Assembly (NCBI GenBank): GCA_963934015.1
Contig: CAWVWT010000011.1
Location: forward strand, 1-58,103
Direction: 5' to 3'
DNA length: 58,103 nt
DNA from: MGIIb-P sp963934015
GTDB lineage: Archaea; Thermoplasmatota; Poseidoniia; Poseidoniales; Thalassarchaeaceae
The notes beneath the pieces were generated by a model. It was not told the DNA's origin. It saw nothing but the letters and a program-made list of their open reading frames with translations, and made no database searches. The translations under genes were made by a program, and so were the position numbers. This document shows positions 43,286-52,500 of the stretch, in pieces (position 1 is the stretch's first letter; every line of letters starts with the position of its first letter).

Positions 43286-44747
43286 ACGCCACGACCCTAG
43301 CGCATGCCGGCGAATATTGCGTGAAGGTCGTGAAAGTGGGCTATCGCGCGAGTTGTTTGACCTCGCACAAGATTTGCAAGATGGTATTTATCGTGCTGAA
43401 GCACTATGCGGTTTGTGTGCCTCCGAAGATATGCTTGAAGATGATCGGGCTGAATGGGTACCAATCATTGTCGAATCAATGCTGGAAGAAGAACGAGCTT
43501 GGCGATTGGCTGAAAGCATTGCAATCATTGCAAAATCTGTTGGTAATTGGCCTGGCGGGCGAGCAAGGAAAGCATTGATGAATGACCTCGTTGGTATGAC
43601 GGGCGGGTTACCAGCAGGTGAAGCTCGTGTCGACGCACTGAAAGCGATTGCAAATCGTGTCTCGGCGCAAAAATTACCCGAACTATTTCTCTTGGCCGTG
43701 GAAAATCATGGGATGGAAGCCAAAGCAGCCCGCCCTATCATGAAAGCGATTGTTGCTACAGGAAATCGCGAAATGATTTCTGAAATCACACCACTTCTTA
43801 CCGAAGCCACACCCGACTTGGCTGTGAAATTTCTTGATAATTTACACCGTCTAACACTTCAAGCCAATCTAACTTTGGAACCAAGTGCCCTTCAACTCGC
43901 CCTACCATTCCTTGATTCTGCAGAATTTGAAACTGTCCGAACAATGTGCAGCCATGCAACTCGTCCTGATGATGTTAGGATGTTGGCTGAAACTTTAGCG
44001 GGTGATGGTGAGGAGTCCGTGCGTTTTATCGTCACACTAGCCGGTCGAGCCGATCGATCTGGTGACGCGGAATTTGCAAGGGAATTGTTGGATAATGCTG
44101 CACATCAGGTCGAATCATTGGATGCTCAAACGGCGATACGGATCAAGAAAAATCTTGCAAAAGGATTTGAGCGACTTGGCGATTCAACGCGTGCCGAAGA
44201 ATTAACACCGGTTCAAACACCCTCTACCCTCACAACACAACAGGCCAGTGACGATGTGGAAAGGCGGGGACACACCATGGCATTGGTTGGGACCTATGAT
44301 GGCGCCATTAGCACCCCACATCTTCGTGCTTTGGCCCGAGCATCCGGTATCGCTTGGGGCTTTGGACTCGATATTGCGTTGATTGATTGGCCTACGGAAG
44401 ATATAGAGGAACTCTGCCAACGTGCTCAAACAGAATCAGGCACAGCAGGTGTGAATCACTTGCCATCTCTGCTTGCTTCTGGGCGTATCCAATTACTATC
44501 CATTGAAGATGCGCTGGGCGGGGTAATTGGACATCCCATTGCCACCACCCATCAACCCAAGGGAGGTTCTGTAGATCTAACAACGTATGATGGTAGAGTC
44601 TGCATGTTCATTGGACTGGGCCGTCAAGGATTACCGCAGAAATTGCTCGACAATTGTCCTGATCAATTTGAATTAACGGGAATCGGTGCTAGCTTGGAGA
44701 CTGCTGTCGCAATGGGTGCCATCGCACAGCGACTGGCTGATCTTTGA
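43278..44747 (+). CDS. Helical-repeat protein fused to a DUF531-type domain
   Basis: 489 residues. Residues about 1-330 are a HEAT/TPR-like alpha-solenoid with repeated helix pairs (AEALCGLCASEDML, LAESIAIIAKSVGNW, ARVDALKAIANRV, SGDAEFARELLDNAAHQV). Residues about 335-489 match the archaeal DUF531 pattern: GTYDGAISTPHLRALARASGIAWGF followed by an alternating alpha/beta fold with GGVIGHPIATTHQPKGG and LGRQGLPQKLLDNC, a SPOUT-like methyltransferase look. The ATG at 43278 overlaps the upstream gene by 8 nt. The stop abuts the proline dehydrogenase stop. Function unknown; RNA modification is a possible reading. Confidence 0.75.
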   Translation: MSERHDPSACRRILREGRESGLSRELFDLAQDLQDGIYRAEALCGLCASEDMLEDDRAEWVPIIVESMLEEERAWRLAESIAIIAKSVGNWPGGRARKALMNDLVGMTGGLPAGEARVDALKAIANRVSAQKLPELFLLAVENHGMEAKAARPIMKAIVATGNREMISEITPLLTEATPDLAVKFLDNLHRLTLQANLTLEPSALQLALPFLDSAEFETVRTMCSHATRPDDVRMLAETLAGDGEESVRFIVTLAGRADRSGDAEFARELLDNAAHQVESLDAQTAIRIKKNLAKGFERLGDSTRAEELTPVQTPSTLTTQQASDDVERRGHTMALVGTYDGAISTPHLRALARASGIAWGFGLDIALIDWPTEDIEELCQRAQTESGTAGVNHLPSLLASGRIQLLSIEDALGGVIGHPIATTHQPKGGSVDLTTYDGRVCMFIGLGRQGLPQKLLDNCPDQFELTGIGASLETAVAMGAIAQRLADL

Positions 44748-45782
44748 TTACCGCCGGTTGGTCCAAGGCATGAAAATTGATTTTGCAATATGCATTGCCA
44801 CATCTGGATTTTCGTCTAATCTCCGCATACTGTATTCGTACCACCGCTCCCCATAGGGGATGTAAATTCGGGTTCTGTGTCCAGCTTTCGCAAGGCGGCG
44901 ACGAATATTCCCCCGGACGCCAAGTAGCATCTGAAATTCATATCCGGGTCCTTTGCCGATTCGCTTTCCAGCACACCCGTCTCGTGGATCTGTGTGTTTT
45001 GGCCCCATCCCCCTTGCTTCAAGCGCTGCTAGGGTGTGTTCGATAATTGGCCAGTCGTGAGATGCAATACCTGCATAGGCCCCTCGATCGAGAATTTGAT
45101 CGACATGTTGGTTAAATGCATCAACAATGGGTTGGTATTCGGTATGTGATCTAGTTTCATCTTCAAGATAAACACCCTTGCAAATTCGAAAGTCTGCGGC
45201 TCCGCCCAATTGATCGCAAATCGCATCTATATCATCTGTAGTTCGGAAAAGACGCGATTGCAAAACGGTTCCCACATTGTGCAACCCTTTCGCGTGCATT
45301 GCGACAACGATGTCAATTGTAGGTTGAGTGACTCGGTGATCCTCCATGTCCAAGCGGACGAAAATGTTATGCTCCGCGGCATTTCTAAGCAACCTTTCGA
45401 TATTCCCGTAAGTTTTTTTCTCGTCAATCAACAAACCAAATGCGGTTGGCTTAATGCTCAAATTCGCATCGAAATTGTTCTCGACAATAGCGTCGAGGAC
45501 GCGATCATATTCATCGATAAAGAATTGAGCTTCCGCAAGATTGGATATTTCTTCACCCAAGACATCGATGGTGAAACATGCACCTTCTGCACTGAGTTTT
45601 TTCATCACAGAAACAGTACTGGCTATGTCTTTTCCCGCTACGTATCGACGAGCCACCCCCGCTACGAAAAAACGCGGCATGCACTTGGTAATGCCGACCA
45701 TGAACCGCCCAAGGACCCCCATCGCATGTCTCCGCGCCACAATGACTGAAGAGACGCTCTTTGACGATTGCTTTCGGACCAT
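44748..45782 (-). CDS. Proline dehydrogenase (FAD-dependent)
   Basis: 344 residues of a monofunctional PRODH, oxidising proline to pyrroline-5-carboxylate and feeding electrons to the quinone pool. TIM-barrel motifs: CFTIDVLGEE, LSIKPTAFGL, VRLDMEDHRVTQPTIDI, VGTVLQSRLFRT, DFRICKGVYLED and IASHDWPII. The diagnostic C-terminal motif is IYIPYGERWYEYSMRRLDENP, which binds proline carboxylate. The ATG at 45782 shares its A with the upstream stop (TGATG); an ATG at 45812 would overlap that gene by 31 nt. No P5C dehydrogenase gene is visible here. It fits amino-acid use from the secreted peptidases. Confidence 0.9.
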   Translation of the reverse strand: MVRKQSSKSVSSVIVARRHAMGVLGRFMVGITKCMPRFFVAGVARRYVAGKDIASTVSVMKKLSAEGACFTIDVLGEEISNLAEAQFFIDEYDRVLDAIVENNFDANLSIKPTAFGLLIDEKKTYGNIERLLRNAAEHNIFVRLDMEDHRVTQPTIDIVVAMHAKGLHNVGTVLQSRLFRTTDDIDAICDQLGGAADFRICKGVYLEDETRSHTEYQPIVDAFNQHVDQILDRGAYAGIASHDWPIIEHTLAALEARGMGPKHTDPRDGCAGKRIGKGPGYEFQMLLGVRGNIRRRLAKAGHRTRIYIPYGERWYEYSMRRLDENPDVAMHIAKSIFMPWTNRR

Positions 45783-46771
45783 CAGTTCAATTTGGTTCCA
45801 AATGGCGTCCATTGACCACGATTATTCAATACCCAAAATCCCTCATCACCACGGTCTATGATACGATGTCCAATTTCGGCTCTCGTTGAACAATATAATT
45901 CAGGAATATCCCGCTTAGAATCCCTTTGGTTCCAAGTAATATCCTCGCGCCACCCTGTGATTAACCATTTTCCATCAATCCATATTGCGTCTTGGATAGG
46001 GCCTTGGACATTTTTAATTTGAATCGATTCATCATCAGGGACCCATTTCGCCATACGATTGTGACTTAATCCGAATAACCATTCACCCGTATCACTGGCC
46101 CAGACCCGATTGATGCTAGATTTGAATTGCAAAACACCGAGACGGCGAATCGTGCCATCAGCTGCATCGATTTCGACCCAACCACCACCCAATGAGAATG
46201 CCCAAATTGAATCCTCCTTTGCGAATAATGCTACGATAACTTCGCCATCAGGTAAATCCAGCAGAGAATCCCATTCGATGGGTTTACGCCTCCAAACCTC
46301 TTCTGAACTTGAAGTGACACGATATAGTCCACGATGATGGGTGCAAAAAATGAGATCGTTTTCGAATACACATAATGCAAGTGGTTCAGCATCAAGAACA
46401 TGGGACCACACCGCCCCTGAAACGTGGTGTTGGTCGATTTTTCCACTCTCAAATGCCATCCTTAATTCAGGGAGATCAACACCATTTTGAATGGGTTCCC
46501 GGAGATCTAAAGCGGCGAGCCTCGCGAGAGAAATTTCACGCTCAACCCATGTTGCAACAAGATGATCTTCACCCAATAAAACAGCGTTTGTGATAGCCCC
46601 TGGAAATGGGAAGCAAATAGGGTCAAGTGTATTCAGTCGTTCAGGGTGCAATAAACACAAACCACCTTCCGTATCGATATGGATTACGCGAGTGGCACTT
46701 TCCAGTAAGAATCGCGGGGGGGCTGGCGTGTCGGGCAGTGACATCGAAGCATCGTAGAAGCCACGATTCAT
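45782..46771 (-). CDS. Unknown protein, propeller-like repeats
   Basis: About 329 residues with no signal peptide. Repeated short strands with Trp/Gly turns (NRVWASDTGEWLFGLS, DSIWAFSLGGGWVEID, DAIWIDGKWLITGW, EGFWVLNNRGQW) suggest a WD/PQQ-type beta-propeller, but no family is recognised. It is translationally coupled to proline dehydrogenase (TGATG) and so may belong to the same process. Start uncertain: ATG 46771 or ATG 46744; neither has an SD. It is divergent from dtdA. Confidence 0.6.
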   Translation of the reverse strand: MNRGFYDASMSLPDTPAPPRFLLESATRVIHIDTEGGLCLLHPERLNTLDPICFPFPGAITNAVLLGEDHLVATWVEREISLARLAALDLREPIQNGVDLPELRMAFESGKIDQHHVSGAVWSHVLDAEPLALCVFENDLIFCTHHRGLYRVTSSSEEVWRRKPIEWDSLLDLPDGEVIVALFAKEDSIWAFSLGGGWVEIDAADGTIRRLGVLQFKSSINRVWASDTGEWLFGLSHNRMAKWVPDDESIQIKNVQGPIQDAIWIDGKWLITGWREDITWNQRDSKRDIPELYCSTRAEIGHRIIDRGDEGFWVLNNRGQWTPFGTKLN

Positions 46772-46784
46772 GAAGGAATGGGCT

Positions 46785-46814
46785 GCGAATGCTGAAGGGG
46801 AGAGGCGCATTCGC
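46785..46814. promoter_or_regulatory. 8-bp inverted repeat between divergent genes
   Basis: GCGAATGC (46785-46792) and GCATTCGC (46807-46814) are perfect complements separated by 14 nt, in the region between the propeller-like gene and dtdA. This fits a dyad operator or an RNA hairpin with a purine-rich loop. Confidence 0.4.
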
Positions 46815-46821
46815 TCAAGCG

Positions 46822-47796
46822 ATGGTGACGCTTCTCATCGTATCAGATACAGATATTGCATCCACCATACAAGGTGATGCATTACTTGCCCGAGGTGGTT
46901 GGGTGAAAAGAGATACAGTTGAAGGATACTGTGTTTGGAAACACAAACTGAAGGAGGTCTGGCTGTGGTGGTTTGGGAAACGATTGTTGATGGAAGACAA
47001 ATTGGATACTCGTTTCTCAAACGAAACTGGCGAAGAGGTTGATGAAGTGATTTTCCTATCGCGGCACTTTGCCGCTAGTGGGATACCTAGTCTAACCCTG
47101 CATGTCATCGGTGTACCAGGTGAACAACCGCACGGTGAAAGAGCCGAGCATGGTGGCATCAAGGGTGAAGTAATGCTCCCAAACCCACGATTTGCGTCAT
47201 GGTATCGATTGATGTGTGAAGCTGCACATCAGCGTGCTCTCGTGCCTGAATTCGAGTTGACAATTGAGACGACGCACCATGGGCCCAGTCTTGCCGTCCC
47301 AACCATGTTCATTGAAATCGGTTCATCTGAAACCCATTGGGGCAGGGTTGATGCAGCCGAAGCATGGGCTGATGTGATGCAGATTGGCCTTGGCCTAGAT
47401 GGTGGCCCGGGTGTTGGAGATTGGAAATCAATTTCTTCTGATGACAGAGCTGCGGCAAAGGTGATGCTAGGACTTGGTGGCGGTCATTATGCACCGCGAC
47501 ACACAGACGTATTGCGGAAAACAGATTGTTGGGCTGGCCACCAACTTGCCAATTATGCACTTACAATGGATAAACCCGAGGATGGTGCGTGGAGTCCCGA
47601 TACAGGGCGGCTACCAGAGGGACCATGGGAGCATGCAATTCGTGTATCTGTGGAGAGTACACGCCGCGCATTCCCGGGTGGATTAGTGATGGCACACCTA
47701 GATCGGAAATCATTCAAAGGATGGCAACGGCAGGCCATCAAGAGATTACTGCATGAACTTGCTGTCCCCGTAGGGCGAACAAGTGATTTTGAGTGA
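46822..47796 (+). CDS. dtdA: D-aminoacyl-tRNA deacylase, archaeal type
   Basis: 324 residues; hydrolyses D-aminoacyl-tRNAs, a proofreading enzyme of translation in archaea and plants (GEK1 family). Signature segments: LIVSDTDIAS at the N-terminus, VDEVIFLSRHFAASGIPSLT, TIETTHHGPSLAVPTMFIEIGSSE (metal and base residues) and LGLGGGHYAPRHTDV followed by WAGHQLANYAL. The start at ATG 46822 matches the family's N-terminus; an in-frame ATG at 46789 adds residues with no family counterpart. No SD. The stop codon directly abuts the convergent rps27ae stop. Confidence 0.9.
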   Translation: MVTLLIVSDTDIASTIQGDALLARGGWVKRDTVEGYCVWKHKLKEVWLWWFGKRLLMEDKLDTRFSNETGEEVDEVIFLSRHFAASGIPSLTLHVIGVPGEQPHGERAEHGGIKGEVMLPNPRFASWYRLMCEAAHQRALVPEFELTIETTHHGPSLAVPTMFIEIGSSETHWGRVDAAEAWADVMQIGLGLDGGPGVGDWKSISSDDRAAAKVMLGLGGGHYAPRHTDVLRKTDCWAGHQLANYALTMDKPEDGAWSPDTGRLPEGPWEHAIRVSVESTRRAFPGGLVMAHLDRKSFKGWQRQAIKRLLHELAVPVGRTSDFE

Positions 47797-47967
47797 TCAC
47801 TCTGTTTTCTCAGAATGCCCACAGCGCCCGCAAGTCTTGCGATCTGCGTGGACACCCATGAAGACACCCGGTCCACACTTTGGACAGAACTCTTGCTTGC
47901 GCGTGAGTTTACCACCCTCAATGCTGTACTTGGACCACTTGGCTGCTGCGCTTGGATTGTCACCCAT
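47797..47967 (-). CDS. rps27ae: 30S ribosomal protein S27ae
   Basis: 56 residues read directly from the minus strand (ATG 47967, TGA 47799-47797). The sequence has a basic N-terminus (AAKWSKYSIEGGKLTRKQEF) and a zinc finger CPKCG...CGRCGH, exactly as in archaeal S27ae. The ATG shares its A with the rps24e stop (TGATG), the usual order in archaea. It is the last gene of the rpoE-spt4-rps24e-rps27ae operon and abuts the dtdA stop. Confidence 0.93.
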   Translation of the reverse strand: MGDNPSAAAKWSKYSIEGGKLTRKQEFCPKCGPGVFMGVHADRKTCGRCGHSEKTE

Positions 47968-48326
47968 CACTCTTCACCCCCAGCAATTTCTGCTGCCTCA
48001 GTATCTTCGGAAGGTACTTCTTTAGCAGGTGCTTTCTTACTGGAATCTACTGATGTAGTGTCGTGGCGAGCAAGGATGTATTTTGGTTCCTTCTCTAAAT
48101 CAGCGCGGTCGCCATAAATCAAAGCGCTACCTGTTGTCAATGGTTGGCCAAATCGGGTACTAACCGATTTGACGAGGACACGATCTTTTGTCGCACCCGG
48201 CTCCATTTTTACCACGGCAGCAATGATTTCGGCACGAGTCGGGGTTGCGGCTCCAACATGGCGCCATTGCCAAGACAATTCGACGCGGTTTAGAATTGGA
48301 TTTTCTTTTCGTTCTGTGATTTCCAT
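47967..48326 (-). CDS. rps24e: 30S ribosomal protein S24e
   Basis: 119 residues: MEITERKENPILNRVEL and the S24e core PTRAEIIAAVVKMEPGATKDRVLVKSVSTRFG with YGDRADLEKEPKYILARH. The C-terminal ~30 residues are an acidic/Lys-rich tail longer than in many archaea. A clear GGAGG lies 8 nt before the ATG. It belongs to the small subunit and lies in the conserved cluster behind rpoE and spt4. Confidence 0.93.
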   Translation of the reverse strand: MEITERKENPILNRVELSWQWRHVGAATPTRAEIIAAVVKMEPGATKDRVLVKSVSTRFGQPLTTGSALIYGDRADLEKEPKYILARHDTTSVDSSKKAPAKEVPSEDTEAAEIAGGEE

Positions 48327-48342
48327 ACAAATTCCTCCATGA

Positions 48343-48717
48343 TTACTGGTGTCGTACCTTCAGGGCGTAACTGCCAGGTGTGTCAATCCCAAGAGCGCGC
48401 GCAACCTCACTTCGAGGGGGATTGAGTAAAATCGTGAAACCCTGCCAATCAGCACTGAGTTTGGTGTCAGGGTGAAAGGGGCAAGATGGTTCGGGAACTA
48501 CGACCTTCTCAACATCGCCCTTATTCACTTTGAACCATTCTTTTCGCTCATTTTCATCCGGATCACGGCCATTGGCCATTGCGTAAGCCCGGATCGATAG
48601 CGCCTTCTGATTCTTCGCCTTGATTTCATTATTGGACTTGAGCCACCAACCAGGATTACCCTGTTGAACCGCAACAATATGCCGGCACTCTGGACAAGCT
48701 AAATCTTTCTTGACCAT
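48343..48717 (-). CDS. spt4: Spt4/RpoE2-like elongation factor with long insertion
   Basis: 124 residues, about twice normal length. The C-terminal half is typical Spt4 (KLSADWQGFTILLNPPRSEVARALGI, PGSYALKV) and the N-terminus has ACPECRHIV (C8, C11). The second half of the zinc site is CPFH (C79, H82), so the fourth ligand seems to be His, not Cys. Between the half-sites lie about 67 residues instead of about 10-15: a helical, Lys/Asn-rich insert with a Trp-rich start. Spt4 pairs with Spt5 on RNA polymerase; spt5 is not in this window. GAGGTG precedes the ATG. Adjacency to rpoE supports the call. Confidence 0.82.
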   Translation of the reverse strand: MVKKDLACPECRHIVAVQQGNPGWWLKSNNEIKAKNQKALSIRAYAMANGRDPDENERKEWFKVNKGDVEKVVVPEPSCPFHPDTKLSADWQGFTILLNPPRSEVARALGIDTPGSYALKVRHQ

Positions 48718-48720
48718 GGA

Positions 48721-49269
48721 TCACACCTCTTCTTTGAGCCAATCATGTGCACCAAGTGCAGTTTGCTTGCATGTCAAACCAATCTTGCTAGACCGAGGGT
48801 CGTGTGGATTGAGTGATAGAGATACGATTCGCGCACGAACTGCAGTCCCTTCTGCTAGGAACTTGCCAGATTGGCGACCCTCAATTCGGCGCAAACCAAC
48901 GTTGATGTCAATTTGCTCGTCAAGAATCTGACTCTTGTGTAGCAGTGCCTCCATGGGCCCGATTCGAACGAATGCGCCAAACTCGTGCACTTCGCTAACA
49001 GCTCCATCGACGATTTCGTTTTGGTCCATCGTAAACAGAAGTGCCTTGAAGCGAACACTTTGGTAAATTGCGCCATCCCCGTGGATAATCCGGCCACGAC
49101 CCATTAGTTCGTGATCGAATGTGAGTAGAACGTAATTTCCATCATCATCAAATTTCCCCTCAAATGCAGAGGTTGCAAGACGATCGACGTGCTCTGAAAG
49201 GGACTTGCCCTTTTCGATATACTCCGCTGGAATTCGAATGGTATCCTCGACTACTTCTAGACTGTACAT
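48721..49269 (-). CDS. rpoE1: DNA-directed RNA polymerase subunit E' (Rpb7)
   Basis: 182 residues. An N-terminal RNP-like domain (MYSLEVVEDTIRIPAEYIEKG) is followed by a C-terminal S1/OB fold (VDGAVSEVHEFGAFVRIGPMEALLHKSQI). This is the stalk subunit of archaeal RNA polymerase, which contacts nascent RNA with RpoF. The ATG at 49269 has a strong GGAGGAGG; the longer frame to 49332 is a leader readthrough. First gene of the operon rpoE-spt4-rps24e-rps27ae. Its leader region (49270-49520) is shared with the divergent giant gene. Confidence 0.93.
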   Translation of the reverse strand: MYSLEVVEDTIRIPAEYIEKGKSLSEHVDRLATSAFEGKFDDDGNYVLLTFDHELMGRGRIIHGDGAIYQSVRFKALLFTMDQNEIVDGAVSEVHEFGAFVRIGPMEALLHKSQILDEQIDINVGLRRIEGRQSGKFLAEGTAVRARIVSLSLNPHDPRSSKIGLTCKQTALGAHDWLKEEV

Positions 49270-49520
49270 TTTTTTTCCTCCTCCCAGATTCACACTCAGC
49301 GGAAGAGGTAGCCAAGGACGGAAGACCCGCAAGCCTCCCGTCCCTCATCGGCTGCCGCCTCCAGAGGAGAGCTGTCCAAGACGATTCGGCGACCGAAGAC
49401 CCCTCTATGAACGCTTCGCAAAATCATGGTTTCGGAAATTTCCGTTCTGGGTTACTATGTAACCCATGAATACCCTCGGCGCACGAACGTTCAAGAGGTG
49501 TTCTGTTGGCATAACTACTG
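49270..49520. other. Divergent intergenic region of rpoE and the FG-GAP protein gene
   Basis: 251 bp without a believable gene. It holds the rpoE SD (at about 49276-49283), the 10-mer TTCGCAAAAT (49415-49424), GGTTTCGGAAA (49428-49438), a 12-bp perfect palindrome CGGAAATTTCCG (49433-49444) and a 7-bp inverted repeat (49449-49465). Promoters for both directions are expected here; I cannot pick a single TATA box with confidence. Confidence 0.6.
49433..49465. repeat. Tandem palindromes upstream of the FG-GAP giant gene
   Basis: CGGAAATTTCCG is a perfect 12-bp palindrome (49433-49444). GGGTTAC-TAT-GTAACCC (49449-49465) is a 7-bp inverted repeat with a 3-nt spacer. Both lie 55-90 nt upstream of the 49521 ATG. 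Confidence 0.55.
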
Positions 49521-52500
49521 ATGGCGAGCGGAGCTCATGGTGCGCTACGTGCACCAATCCTTATTTTCGGGTTAATTACCCTCCTATTGGGGCAGAGTTT
49601 GTCCCCTCTTGCATTTTCTACAGAAAATACTGCTCAGTCGATTCAAGGACGCGATAGTGACGTTTGGCTTGATGGAGACATCCCGTGGCCGCAATTTGGT
49701 CGGACACCCGGGCATGAATCAAGTGTACCACCTCACGCTCCATCTGAACCAGAACTTGGAGAATTACTGAGTATTACCAACCCTGTTCTCAACTGGCAGC
49801 ATTATGCCTCAGAAGACATAGGAGTCGAAACTTTGGGGGTATCTGTAGGGAACTTTAGTACCAATATTGACACAGGTGGAGTCGGACTTGATTCATGTGC
49901 CAGAGACAGCATCTCACCAGTCTTCATCCACCAAGATAACTCACATGCCGTATTGAAAATTGTAGATGGAGATACTAGTGACACCATGTGGGAAGTCGAC
50001 ATTGGCATCATCGATCGCGAAGTAAAGTCAACACCAATAATTGTCGATGTTGATGGTGATGGGTCGCTCGAAATCATTGTCGTGTATGATGCCAATGGCC
50101 AGGCAACTGTTGAATTGTGGTCTCCTGCAATTGAATGTGATGTGACGGGTTGGAAACCCGGCGGTAGCCATGAAACTGAACGCTTGTGGAGATGGAGCCA
50201 TTCTACTTTTGAGATGGCCGCAGACCGAACATGCCAGACTTGCCATGACCCTGTTGCACAGCCACTCCTCGCAGATTTATTCTTAGACGGCTCCCCCGAA
50301 CTCGTCCTTGCGATGATGGATGATGTGAATGACGAACCAAATGTCATCGCTCTACCGTTACCAACTTCGGGCACACCAAGCCCAATCTGGGAGGTGACTT
50401 TGGGTGAAGGAACCCACCCCTCAGACCCCGCTTGGGTGCAGATTGATGCTGTTTCCTCAGCGATCGTACTGACAACTATTAATGAGAATAATGGTAATAT
50501 GTGGGTTTGGAAATTGAATGCGGTCAATGGCCAGATTCAGTATGAAGAAACCCTGAATAATCTCGATGGAGATACTGCTTCACCCCACGTTAGATTACCA
50601 GGTCCAATCATCACACAATTAGATTCAGACCCGGCTCCAGAAATGGTTGTTACCATCCCTACGGATGTTGATGGAGCTGGCACTGGAGACGGGGCTACCT
50701 TCATTGGCCTTGACGTCACTGATGCCGCAACCATTTTCTCATTCAGTGCTTCGAATGGTTATGCGGACGCACCACCTGCACTAATGGATACTGACGACAA
50801 TGGAATTACCGACCGTATCTGTTGGAATACATGGTACCGCGATGGAATCTCTTGGCACGGCATGGTCGGATGTCACGGCTATAATGAACAAAACCAGAAT
50901 ACATGGCTTGACTGGAATCAGATTGTAGAAGGGACCTCTGGAAACCCAAATGATGAGATTGCCGTATCTGCACCAACACCAATGGATATTGATGGAACTG
51001 GTTACGATGAAATTTTGGTTACATTCGGTCGGACACTCTATGCGCATGACGGAGAAACTGGCTCGCGTTCATCGATTAATGCTGAATGGGTTTCAGGACT
51101 GGAATTACCCCACCGAACTTGGGCAGGCCATGCCCTTGCTGATTTCGATAACGATGGTGCACTTGATTTACTCGTTGGAGATATGCTGATTTCCCAGGCA
51201 GGGGCTGACATCCGACCATATGAAGATGGGTTGGCAATCACATTCAACCCTAGTACACCAGACCCGGGCGAATCGGTTACGGTTACTGCTTTCTTTGAAA
51301 ACGCCGGTACAGACTCAACCACGACTGATACATTTGCGCGAATGTACGTGGATGGGGAATTGAAACATACTCACAGAGAGGGAGCATTGGACCCACGGCC
51401 ACCCACTGGAAATGGTAATTCGGCTTCATTTTCATTTGACTGGTTTGGGGGGTTGGGTGAACACACATTTGAGTTGAATCTAGATGAACATGGGAATGTG
51501 ACTCAAACGCGCACTGATAACGATGTGACGACTACCGTCCTCTCAATTATTGCACCCTACAATGTTAGCATTGGAGTCCCACCTGATCCAGTTCGAGTCC
51601 TGCCGGGTGGACAGACGGATGTACAACCACTCATCACATCTACAGGACGAATTGCAGGTACTTGGTCAATGACAATTGATGATGTTGGGTTACCGGTAAA
51701 CTGGACAATTATTGACCTCGACCCGGGTGGGTCCGAGGGGGTACAACTTGATGTTGGTGCCGCGTGGAGTCCAACACTGAGGATTACTGCACCAGAGGAA
51801 GCACTGGGGGTCGACGCTGGCTTTGTCGAAATTACGATGACACTTGATTCAAACCAAAGCATATCTCAAACTGCAATACTGGCAATAGAAGCTGAACGAA
51901 CTAGAGGGTTGTCACTCAGGGGTGCCGATGGAACTGCAAATTCGAATGGGATGGGAATCCCAGGGGAGTCTGCTGCTGCTTGGGTTCTTATCGAAAACCT
52001 CGGTAATGCACCAGAAACAGTTTCACTGCAGTGGCAACAAACGGCTTGGGGACAAATCATCACGCTGCACGATTCATCTGGTCAAGAGGTCAACCCATTG
52101 CAATTGGCACCGAATGAAATTCGTGAATTGACAGCACGACATGATGTGCCGCTCTCTGCATCACTGGGCGATAATGTCTCGACACAACTCTCGATGTGCA
52201 TTGGTGCTGGTGACGACGAGGAATGCCGGGCAATTGATTTGTCCTTCACTGCGAATCAAGTGCAAATTTTACCACCTCACATTCGATCTGTACCAGCTGA
52301 TAACCGAACATGGAACATCGAGGTACAGTTGCCATCGGGTGTCGATGAAATGGAATGGGATATGGCATCGGCTGGGATGATTATGCCCGATTGGATTTGG
52401 GGTGCAAATGGTGCCCTATCGATTGAAGGAACCACACTCAGAGTTTCTGGGAATACGGGTGCACGCGTGACCGGTTCACTGACCCTAGATATGCCATATG

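Noticed and set aside
45210..45749. 179-codon frame opposite proline dehydrogenase
   Set aside because: Antisense to conserved PRODH barrel motifs; no SD and no recognisable domain.
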